Below are positions 1 through 8,146 of a stretch of DNA of 27,277 nt, piece after piece. Made by a program: the position numbers and the translations under genes. A model generated the notes under the pieces. The model saw only the letters and a program-made list of their open reading frames with translations, made no database searches and was not told the DNA's origin. The stretch covers positions 1 through 27,277 of the forward strand of contig CAYXLI010000052.1 in the NCBI GenBank assembly GCA_964464925.1, written 5' to 3'. The stretch is from CAYXLI01 sp964464925 (GTDB lineage: Bacteria > Acidobacteriota > Terriglobia > Bryobacterales > Bryobacteraceae). Each line of letters starts with the position of its first letter. The stretch's first letter is position 1.

Positions 1-827
1 GCGCCGGTGTCGTTGTGAAAGGCGTGTCCGGCACCTTCGTAGATGGACATTCCAAAGGTCTTCTGTTTTGCGATCATCGCGTCCGCCACCGGCAGCAGAT
101 TCCTCGTCAAATTGCGGTCCCGCTCCGCATACAAGGCCAGCATCGCCGCATTGATCGAATCCAGATCCGCGATCGCCGGCACAGGCGTGCCGTAGAATGC
201 GACTCCTGCTACCATCTCCGGGATATTTACCACGAAGTCCCACACGTTGCCGCCGCCGGCACAAAAGCCTACGATGCCGATCCGGTAATGGATCACTCCG
301 GGCTGAGACTTCAGGTAATCGAGAGCGGCAATGATGTCGCTGCGCCGCTCATATTGTGTCGTCCGGCCGTAGGCGGCCGTCTGCTGCGTAGGATCGGGGA
401 ATGCCTGCACGCCGCCCTGCCGTGACAGCAAGTCGACGGACAGTGCCGCAAAACCCGCCTTTGCTGCCCGCCTCGTTACGTCTTTAACGTGCTCGACGAG
501 TCCGCGATTCTCGTGGATAACCAGTACGCCCGGCTGATTGTCCTGCAGGATGGTCTTCGGCACGGCCAGGTGTCCGTATAGAAGGGAAGCCGGTCCGGAG
601 AATGTGACATCGCGCGCGTCGATCGCAGGATCGTCTATCGAGACTCGCACTCCAGGAGGAACCGAGGGCGGAGCCTGTGCCTTCAGTTCCTCGAACCCGG
701 CCAGAGCCGCCATTGCCGCCGCGAGACTGCCTGTGTGACGAATTACACGGTCAATCAGTTCGCGGCGGCTGAATGCTCCATCAATGTGCAAGTGCACGAG
801 ACTATGAATTGGATCATCGTCAAACAT
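1..827 (-). CDS. Dienelactone hydrolase family protein (3' end cut by the window edge)
   Basis: The minus strand is open from an ATG at 827-825 to the window edge (275 codons plus 2 bases), so the C-terminus is missing. It encodes an alpha/beta hydrolase of the dienelactone hydrolase family. The nucleophile motif GFCAGGG places the catalytic Cys at 189, with Asp237 in ERDRN and His268 in GHAF. The Cys-Asp spacing of 48 and Asp-His spacing of 31 are exactly those of the Pseudomonas clc-type enzyme (Cys123, Asp171, His202, recalled from the literature). A Glu in the VIHENRG strand (106) also fits the family. The N-terminus carries about 60 extra residues before the hydrolase fold, including SRRELIDRV and an Ala-rich stretch. 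This could be a degenerate Tat-like signal or a helical extension. No clear ribosome binding site is visible. The true substrate is unknown; members hydrolyse lactones or esters. Confidence 0.9.
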   Translation of the reverse strand, partial: MFDDDPIHSLVHLHIDGAFSRRELIDRVIRHTGSLAAAMAALAGFEELKAQAPPSVPPGVRVSIDDPAIDARDVTFSGPASLLYGHLAVPKTILQDNQPGVLVIHENRGLVEHVKDVTRRAAKAGFAALSVDLLSRQGGVQAFPDPTQQTAAYGRTTQYERRSDIIAALDYLKSQPGVIHYRIGIVGFCAGGGNVWDFVVNIPEMVAGVAFYGTPVPAIADLDSINAAMLALYAERDRNLTRNLLPVADAMIAKQKTFGMSIYEGAGHAFHNDTG

Positions 828-845
828 AATCGTCAACCAAAGAAT

Positions 846-879
846 AAAGCCGGCGCTGCGATAGCAGGCCGGCTTTTTT
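846..879 (-). terminator. Strong hairpin terminator of the Gfo/Idh gene, probably bidirectional
   Basis: AAAGCCGGC (846-854) pairs with GCCGGCTTT (868-876), and the stem continues inward through CTGC/GCAG (856-859 with 864-867) around a GATA loop, leaving one bulged G. On the minus strand the hairpin is followed by the T-rich TTTATTCTTT, so it can end transcription from the oxidoreductase gene, whose stop lies about 20 bp before it. On the plus strand six T residues follow (874-879), so it could also stop transcription coming from the other side. Confidence 0.8.
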
Positions 880-899
880 GTAAATCTTTTGTGAACTGC

Positions 900-2252
<1,353 letters not shown>

Positions 2253-2375
2253 GGCTAAATCAATACCTTTCTCCGGAGCAGCAGACGCCGCAATTTGGGA
2301 TGCTTACAGTCTATCACCGGCTGCGGAGTGTCCCCGGATCGCCTTCCACCTCGGTCACAATGAGAGCTGATACGC

Positions 2376-3257
2376 ATGCCAGAATTGCCGGATGTAGAAA
2401 TCTACGTTGAGGCGCTACGCGCGCGCATTCTGGGCGAGGAACTGGTTCGAGTTCTGGTGCGGGGGCCGTTTCTTTTACGCTCCGTCACACCCCCGCTGAC
2501 TGCTTGTTTCGGCAAGCGGGTATTGGCGGTGAGGCGCGTGGGAAAGCGCATTGCGATTGGCGTTGAGGACGAATTGTGGCTAGTGCTGCACCTGATGATC
2601 GCCGGGCGGCTGCACTGGAAGTCAAGTGCGAAGGCGCTGGCGGCGTTTGAATTCAGCAATGGAGTGCTGTCATTGACCGAGGCCGGGACGCAGCACCGGG
2701 CTTCCCTGATGGTGTGCAAAGGAGAAGAAGGCTTGCGGGCGCTGGATCCGGGAGGCATTGAAGTCCTGGACGCTGATCTGAGCGGCTTCGCGCAGGCCCT
2801 GGTGGAGGAGAATCACACGCTGAAGCGTGCGCTGACCGATCCGAGGGTATTCAGTGGCATTGGAAATGCGTATTCGGACGAGATCCTGCATAGGGCGCGG
2901 CTCTCGCCCGTCGCACAAACGCAGAAGTTGAGACCGGACGAGATCGAGCGACTGTACCGCTCGACTGTCGATGTGCTGAACGAGTGGGTGACCCGGATGC
3001 GCGAAGAAGCGGAAGAAGGATTTCCGGAGGGTGTCACCGCGTTTCGGGAAGAAATGGCAGTTCACGGCAAGTACGGCGAACCGTGTCCGGTTTGCGGGAC
3101 GAAGATCCAGCGAATCCGATACGCCTCGAATGAGACGAACTACTGCCCGCACTGCCAGACTGGGGACAAACTGCTGGCCGACCGCGGCTTGTCACGCCTG
3201 CTTGGGAAGGACTGGCCCAAGACTCTGGAAGAGCTCGAGACGCTGAAGAAGCGTTAG
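2376..3257 (+). CDS. Fpg/Nei-superfamily DNA glycosylase (H2TH, zinc finger)
   Basis: This 293-residue protein is a bifunctional DNA glycosylase/AP lyase of the formamidopyrimidine-DNA glycosylase superfamily, acting in base-excision repair of oxidised bases. The start is fixed by MPELPDVE: Pro2 becomes the N-terminal catalytic proline and Glu3 follows. Lys57 (RRVGKR) matches the conserved DNA-contacting lysine. The helix-two-turn-helix spans roughly 145-175 (GIGNAYSDE). A four-cysteine zinc finger has C237, C240, C257 and C260, with 16 residues between the pairs. The zinc-finger loop reads SNETNYC where E. coli MutM has a GR-type loop, so Asn252 occupies the place of the usual phosphate-contacting Arg. 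I remember this NETNYC form as typical of a distinct Fpg-like subfamily, so I give no mutM symbol. It has no evident link to the sugar genes. Confidence 0.93.
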   Translation: MPELPDVEIYVEALRARILGEELVRVLVRGPFLLRSVTPPLTACFGKRVLAVRRVGKRIAIGVEDELWLVLHLMIAGRLHWKSSAKALAAFEFSNGVLSLTEAGTQHRASLMVCKGEEGLRALDPGGIEVLDADLSGFAQALVEENHTLKRALTDPRVFSGIGNAYSDEILHRARLSPVAQTQKLRPDEIERLYRSTVDVLNEWVTRMREEAEEGFPEGVTAFREEMAVHGKYGEPCPVCGTKIQRIRYASNETNYCPHCQTGDKLLADRGLSRLLGKDWPKTLEELETLKKR

Positions 3258-5569
3258 CTGACCTTGAGGTCTGGGCCGATTCTGTATGTTTTGCCGGGAG
3301 CGGACTTCAGTTCGATCTCTTTGCCGGCGTAGCGAATTTTCAACGGCCTTCCCTGTGTAGAGCGGATCACCGCCTGGACCAACTTTCCGTCTTTCCATTC
3401 GAGACTGACGCCGTAACCGCCGCGTGCCTGAAGACCGCTAACCTTGCCGGTGGAGAGTGCTTTCGGCAGCGCCGGCAGCAGGTGGATAAATGCGGAATCG
3501 GTGGGCAGAGAATTGGGTGTACCGTAAGGGTTCTGGCTCTGGAGCAGCATCTCGGCGATGCCGGCGGTAGCGCCGAAATTGCCGTCGATCTGGAATGGAG
3601 GATGCGCATCGAACAGGTTCGGGTAGACGCCTGCCTTCCTCGGGCCGGCCGGAGCGATCAGGTTTTGCAGGATGCGGTAGGCGTGATCGCCATCGAGGAA
3701 GCGGGCCCAGAGATTCACCTTCCAGCCCATGGACCAGCCCGTCGCGGCGTCGCCACGAAATTCGAGCGATTTCTTCGCGGCCGCAAACAGGTCCGGGGTG
3801 CCGTAGGGCGTGATCTCACTGCCCGGATAGACGCCCCAGAGGTGGGACACGTGGCGGTGTTGGTTCTTCGGATCGTCCTTATCCTCGATCCACTCCTGCA
3901 ATTGTCCGTACTTGCCGATCTCGTTTGGCGCGATCCTGCCGCGCATTGCGGTGAGTTGCTCGCGAAGGTCTGCGTCGGTACCGAGGATTCGGCTGGCCGC
4001 GATGACATCGGCGAAGATGCCGCGAATGATCTGGTGGTCCATCGTGGGGCCCATGACCAGGCCGCCCTGTTCGGGTGAATTGCTCGGGCCGCTTACCAGC
4101 CAGCCTTTCTGTGGATGCGGTGAGAGGTAGTCGAGGAAGAAGAGCGCCGCGCCGCGCATGAGCGGATACGCGGTGCCGCGTAGAAAGTCCTTGTCGCCCG
4201 TGAAGAGGTAATGTTCCCAGAGATGCTGCGAGAGCCACGCTCCTCCTGTGACCCAAATGCCGTGATTGGAAGCGTTGATCGGAGCGGTGCCGCGCCACAG
4301 ATCGAAGTTGTGATGCAGCACCCATCCACGCGCGTTGTAGTGCTCTTTCGCCGTCTTCTCACCCGATTGGGCAAGCTCTTTCAGCGCATCGAAGAGGGCT
4401 ATGTGGCACTCTCCGAGGTTGGTGATCTCGACCGGCCAGTAGTTCATTTCTGTATTGATATTGACCGTGTACTTGCTGTCCCAGGAGGGCTTGTTCGAAT
4501 CGTTCCAGACTCCCTGTAGATTCGCCGGCTGGCCGTCTTTGCGGCTCGAGCCGATCATGAGATAGCGGCCGTACTGGAAGAGAAGCGCGAGAAGTTGCGG
4601 ATCGTTCCCGGTAGCGAACGCTTTGATGCGCTCATCGGTCGAAGCTTCGGCCGCAGGGGTGACGCCCAGGTCGAGCGTAACACGCCGGAACAGACGCTGG
4701 TGATCGGCGATGTGGGCGGATCTCAACGCTTCGAAGGACTTGAGCCGTGTGGATTTCAGAACCGAATCGTTACGCTGTTGCGGATTGCCGGAGACGTCGC
4801 GGAAATTGACAAAGTTTGTAGCACCGGTAACCAGCAGAGTCGCACTATTCGCCTTATCGACAACCAGGTGATCTCCATCCGACCTCACGTTGCCACCCTC
4901 GGCCGAGACGGCGAGACGCGCTTCGAAGCGAATCGCGGAATCCGCCACGGCTCCCGTCATCGACAAAACATCGGGAGCGACGGCTGTGACCTGAGAACTC
5001 GGGTGCGCGCTCTTCAATGTGGCGCGGAAGGAGAGGGCACCCGGCTTGCTTGCCGTCAAGCGGACGACGATGGCCTGGTCCGGCCAGCTTGCAAACACCT
5101 CGCGGCGGTAATGGACGCCTTCGCGTTCGTACTCCACGGACGAGATAGCGGTGTTGAGATTCAGTTCGCGGCGGTATGCGGTGACCGCGCCTTCCGGCAG
5201 GTCAAGCAGAAGGTCGCCGAACGCCTGGTAAGTCTTCTGGCGAACCGGCATACCCATAAACTCCTTCATGGCCAAATCTTCCGCTTCCTTCTGTTTGCCT
5301 TCGTAGAGAAGCGTGCGCAGCGTCTTCAGGTATCGATACGCGCCGGGGTGTGCGTAATCGTGCGGTTCGCCGGTCCACACCGTGTGCTCGTTGAATTGGA
5401 TACGCTCATGCTGCGGGTCGCCGAAGACCATGGCGCCGAGGCGGCCGTTGCCGACGGGAAGCGCCTCTACCCAAGCGGAGGCAGGCTGGCGGTACCAGAG
5501 GGAAAGCGGCTCGGCCGAGGAGAGGAACGGAAGCAGAGCACCTAAGAGAAAGAGTGGACGCATGAGCAT
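3254..5569 (-). CDS. GH95 family alpha-L-fucosidase / alpha-L-galactosidase
   Basis: This 771-residue exported enzyme has a Sec-type signal peptide (about 1-19, ending FLSSA) and the GH95 architecture. The N-terminal beta domain opens with LWYRQPASAWVEALPVGNGRLG and continues with FNEHTVWTG. It is followed by an (alpha/alpha)6 barrel with NINTEMNYWP (370-379), GPSNSPEQ (494-501), HRHVSHLWGVYPG and FQIDGNFGATAG (659-670). By comparison with Bifidobacterium AfcA, likely catalytic residues are the Asn pair 370/372, Glu500 as acid and Asp662 nearby; I could not align these formally. GH95 inverting enzymes release alpha-1,2-L-fucose or alpha-L-galactose, the latter found in rhamnogalacturonan II and related side chains. 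The gene is divergent from the pectin operon. Its TAA stop overlaps the TAG of the glycosylase gene. A second in-frame ATG two codons downstream is an equally possible start. Confidence 0.92.
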   Translation of the reverse strand: MLMRPLFLLGALLPFLSSAEPLSLWYRQPASAWVEALPVGNGRLGAMVFGDPQHERIQFNEHTVWTGEPHDYAHPGAYRYLKTLRTLLYEGKQKEAEDLAMKEFMGMPVRQKTYQAFGDLLLDLPEGAVTAYRRELNLNTAISSVEYEREGVHYRREVFASWPDQAIVVRLTASKPGALSFRATLKSAHPSSQVTAVAPDVLSMTGAVADSAIRFEARLAVSAEGGNVRSDGDHLVVDKANSATLLVTGATNFVNFRDVSGNPQQRNDSVLKSTRLKSFEALRSAHIADHQRLFRRVTLDLGVTPAAEASTDERIKAFATGNDPQLLALLFQYGRYLMIGSSRKDGQPANLQGVWNDSNKPSWDSKYTVNINTEMNYWPVEITNLGECHIALFDALKELAQSGEKTAKEHYNARGWVLHHNFDLWRGTAPINASNHGIWVTGGAWLSQHLWEHYLFTGDKDFLRGTAYPLMRGAALFFLDYLSPHPQKGWLVSGPSNSPEQGGLVMGPTMDHQIIRGIFADVIAASRILGTDADLREQLTAMRGRIAPNEIGKYGQLQEWIEDKDDPKNQHRHVSHLWGVYPGSEITPYGTPDLFAAAKKSLEFRGDAATGWSMGWKVNLWARFLDGDHAYRILQNLIAPAGPRKAGVYPNLFDAHPPFQIDGNFGATAGIAEMLLQSQNPYGTPNSLPTDSAFIHLLPALPKALSTGKVSGLQARGGYGVSLEWKDGKLVQAVIRSTQGRPLKIRYAGKEIELKSAPGKTYRIGPDLKVS

Positions 5570-5593
5570 TTCTAGACTACACCCAGGACGTCA

Positions 5594-5599
5594 TCTAAT
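5594..5599 (+). promoter_or_regulatory. Candidate -10 element for the methyltransferase-CE12/PL22-GH106-receptor operon
   Basis: TCTAAT matches five of six bases of the sigma-70 -10 consensus and lies 10 bases before the ATG at 5610. No good -35 is present at 17-18 bp upstream (the TCTAGA region at 5571-5576 is poor). If used, transcription would begin around 5606, directly before the palindrome at 5611-5624. Confidence 0.3.
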
Positions 5600-5609
5600 A
5601 GCAGCACCC

Positions 5610-6236
5610 ATGCAAGCGCTTGCAGTTGGACTCCTCTGCGCGACTGTTTCATTCGCACAGGGGGCGGGGGACCACGAGCTTCAACCTAAGACGGAGGTAG
5701 AGAGGCGCGTACTTGCCACGTTGAATGAAGCAGTGCGCAACGGTGAGATGTATGCCAACGTTCCCGCCGCGGACGGGCGTATGCTGCGGCTGCTGACGGA
5801 ATCGGTAAATGCGAAGCAGGTGGTGGAAATCGGGACTTCCACCGGCCTTTCCGGAATGTGGTTTTGCATTGCACTCGACCGGACGGGCGGCAAGTTGACA
5901 ACGTTTGAGTTGGACGCGAGGCGTGCGGCCATGGCAAGAACCCACTTCAAGAAGGCCGGCGTGGATGGATTGGTGACGCTAGTGGAAGGCGACGCACACC
6001 AAAACATCACGAAGTTAAAGGGCCCGGTGGACGTGGTGTTCATTGATGCGGAGAAGAGCGGGTATATCGACTACTTGAACAAGCTGCTGCCGCTGGTGCG
6101 GCCGGGCGGTCTGATTCTTGCACACAACACGGACATGGTCCGCGACTACATGAAAGTGGTTACCACGAATCCCGATCTGGAGACGCTGGTCTATACGCAA
6201 GGCGGCGGGCTTGCAATCACGCTGAAGAAACGATGA
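5610..6236 (+). CDS. Class I SAM-dependent O-methyltransferase with apparent signal peptide
   Basis: From the ATG at 5610 this encodes 208 residues. An apparent Sec signal peptide (MQALAVGLLCATVSFAQG) is followed by a compact methyltransferase of the CCoAOMT/catechol-O-methyltransferase-like group. SAM motif I is VVEIGTSTGLSG (71-82), the ribose-binding acid is Glu100 in TFELD, and the metal/substrate segment is DVVFIDAEKSGY (141-152) with HNTD at 172-175. The open frame runs upstream to 5382, but that part is antisense to GH95. An in-frame ATG at 5562 (MSISRL) would place the hydrophobic segment internally, so 5610 is preferred. No clear ribosome binding site is seen. The stop overlaps the ATG of the next gene (ATGA). 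An exported SAM enzyme is odd, because SAM is cytoplasmic. The acceptor is unknown. Confidence 0.82.
   Translation: MQALAVGLLCATVSFAQGAGDHELQPKTEVERRVLATLNEAVRNGEMYANVPAADGRMLRLLTESVNAKQVVEIGTSTGLSGMWFCIALDRTGGKLTTFELDARRAAMARTHFKKAGVDGLVTLVEGDAHQNITKLKGPVDVVFIDAEKSGYIDYLNKLLPLVRPGGLILAHNTDMVRDYMKVVTTNPDLETLVYTQGGGLAITLKKR
5611..5624. promoter_or_regulatory. Perfect 14-bp palindrome resembling a LacI-family operator
   Basis: TGCAAGCGCTTGCA is identical to its own reverse complement and has the central CG plus the TGNAANCGNTTNCA layout of LacI/GalR-type operators. It covers the start codon region and codons 2-5 of the methyltransferase gene and lies about 42 bp upstream of the GH95 start codon. 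This position would let one regulator control both divergent units. No LacI-type regulator is encoded in the window. The pattern match is seen directly; the regulatory role is inferred. Confidence 0.5.
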
Positions 6237-8146
6237 AACATTTCCTTGTACTTTTGTTTGCGCTGGGGCTGGCGCGCTCGCAGGATGTGCCTACGCTTTA
6301 CCTGATTGGGGATTCCACCGTGAGGAACGGGAAAGGAGACGGATCCAACGGCCAATGGGGTTGGGGCGACCGGATCGCGCCGTTCTTCTCCATCAAAGTG
6401 GAGAACCGGGCACTGGGAGGTCGAAGCAGCCGGACCTACATTACCGGCGGCCAGTGGGAACACGTTCGCGAGGCATTAAAGCCAGGCGATTTCGTCCTGA
6501 TGCAGTTCGGGCACAACGATGGCAGCCCGCTGGACGATGCAGCGAGGGCGCGTGGCACACTGCCAGGCATCGGCGATGAGACGAAGGAGATCGACAATCC
6601 GATCACGATGAAGCATGAGGTGGTCCACACCTACGGCTGGTACATGCGGCAGTTCCTCTCCGAGGCGAAAGCGAAAGGCGCGGTGCCGATGATCTGCTCG
6701 CCTGTTCCGAGGAATAACTTCAAAGACTGCAAGGTCTCGCGCAGCCAATACCAAGGCTGGGCGAAGGAACTTGCGTCGGCAGAGCATGTGCCATTCCTGG
6801 ATATCGCCGAGATGATCTCGATGGAGTACGAAGGCCTGGGGCCGGAAAAGGTCGCGGCGCTGTTTCACGGGGACCACACGCATACCAGCATGGAAGGCGC
6901 GGAGATCAATGCAGCCGCTGTGGTGAAAGCGATTCGGGCCTCTGCCGGAAATCCGCTGATTCAGTATCTGAAGGACGAGCCGCCGACTTCCTGGATCGAC
7001 GCAGAGACCGGACACCGGGTGATCCGGCTGACGCGCGAACCAGGCAGCGCAAGTCTTTACTTCAATCAGAACGGCTATACGGCTGACGGGAAGAATCTGG
7101 TCTATACAACTCCGCAGGGGATTTCGGTTCTGGACCTGCAGACTCAGCAGGCGCGCCAGGTAGTAGCCGGGCGCGTGCGGCTGATCGATGCGGGAAGAAA
7201 GAACCGGCGCGTTTACTACATCAAGGAGGGCGCCGCATGGTGGAGCGATATCGACAGCGGAGAAGCGCACAAGATTGGCGGCCTGCCGCCGCGCGGCTCC
7301 ATTGCGACTGTCAATGCGGACGAGACCCTGTTGGCCGGAACGTACGTGGAAGGAGCGGGAACGGACCCGTCCGCGGCGAACCGGAATGAACAGGGGCACC
7401 CGTTGGAGCAGCCGCTGAGCAAGGGCCAAATGATGGAGCAGCGCTGGGCGGCAAAGCTACCTATGGCGATGTACACCATGAACGTGGCAACGGGAGAAAC
7501 CAAAGTCATTCACCGGGCAACGGACTGGCTGAACCATCTGCTGTTCTCGCCGACCGATCCGCACATGCTGATGTTTTGCCATGAAGGCCCGTGGCACAAA
7601 GTGGATCGGATCTGGACCGTCCAGACGGATACCGGGAAGATCACGAAGATTCACACGCGCACCATGGCGATGGAAATATTCGGACACGAATTTTGGAGCG
7701 CGGATGGAAAGACCATCTGGTATGACCTGCAAACGCCGCGCGGAGAAGACTTCTGGGTAGCGGGCTACCGTCTGGATACTGGCGCCCGCACGTGGTATCA
7801 CCTGCAACGGAACGAATGGTCGATCCACTTCAATGTCACGAGAGATGGCAAGCTCTTCTGCGGCGATGGAGGAGACCCGGGGCAGGTGGCGAAGGCTCCG
7901 GATGGAGAGTGGATCTATCTGTTCCATCCGAAGCTGATCGACAACCACGGAGCATCGAGCGACAACTTCGTGCAACCCGGCGCGTTCCGTTCGGAACGGC
8001 TGGTGCGGATGGCGAAGCATAACTACCGGCTGGAACCGAACGTGAGCTTCTCTCCCGACCAGAAGTATGTGATTTTCCGGTCGAATATGTTCGGGCCGAC
8101 GTATGTCTTCGCGGTGGAAGTGGCGAAGACGGAGGCCGGACATTGA
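6233..8146 (+). CDS. CE12 rhamnogalacturonan acetylesterase fused to PL22 oligogalacturonate lyase
   Basis: This 637-residue exported protein (signal peptide about 1-16) has two catalytic domains. Residues 18-240 are an SGNH/GDSL esterase of the CE12 type: Ser28 in GDST, GGRSSRT at 62-68, Asn95 in GHND, and Asp214/His217 in DHTH. CE12 enzymes remove acetyl groups from rhamnogalacturonan. Residues about 245-635 form a beta-propeller of the PL22 oligogalacturonide lyase family. It is recognised by TSWIDAETGHRVIRLT, YFNQNGYT, CHEGPW (His450), GHEFWS (His485), EWSIHFNV (His532), QPGAFRSERL and RLEPNVSFSPD; the histidines are candidate Mn ligands. PL22 enzymes cleave short oligogalacturonides by beta-elimination. 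The gene overlaps its upstream neighbour by ATGA and the GH106 gene by 4 bp, which implies translational coupling. I find no stop or frameshift in the linker, so the fusion appears real. Confidence 0.9.
   Translation: MKHFLVLLFALGLARSQDVPTLYLIGDSTVRNGKGDGSNGQWGWGDRIAPFFSIKVENRALGGRSSRTYITGGQWEHVREALKPGDFVLMQFGHNDGSPLDDAARARGTLPGIGDETKEIDNPITMKHEVVHTYGWYMRQFLSEAKAKGAVPMICSPVPRNNFKDCKVSRSQYQGWAKELASAEHVPFLDIAEMISMEYEGLGPEKVAALFHGDHTHTSMEGAEINAAAVVKAIRASAGNPLIQYLKDEPPTSWIDAETGHRVIRLTREPGSASLYFNQNGYTADGKNLVYTTPQGISVLDLQTQQARQVVAGRVRLIDAGRKNRRVYYIKEGAAWWSDIDSGEAHKIGGLPPRGSIATVNADETLLAGTYVEGAGTDPSAANRNEQGHPLEQPLSKGQMMEQRWAAKLPMAMYTMNVATGETKVIHRATDWLNHLLFSPTDPHMLMFCHEGPWHKVDRIWTVQTDTGKITKIHTRTMAMEIFGHEFWSADGKTIWYDLQTPRGEDFWVAGYRLDTGARTWYHLQRNEWSIHFNVTRDGKLFCGDGGDPGQVAKAPDGEWIYLFHPKLIDNHGASSDNFVQPGAFRSERLVRMAKHNYRLEPNVSFSPDQKYVIFRSNMFGPTYVFAVEVAKTEAGH

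Noticed and set aside
4595..5545. A 316-codon plus-strand frame within GH95
   Set aside because: It is the complement of well-conserved GH95 sequence and shows no protein family features.
5382..5609. Upstream extension of the methyltransferase frame
   Set aside because: It overlaps the start of GH95 and its translation is low-complexity. The signal peptide at 5610 marks the real N-terminus.
6476..7429. A 317-codon minus-strand frame within the CE12-PL22 gene
   Set aside because: It spans the domain junction but is rich in Arg, His and Val with no motif, as expected for a shadow frame.
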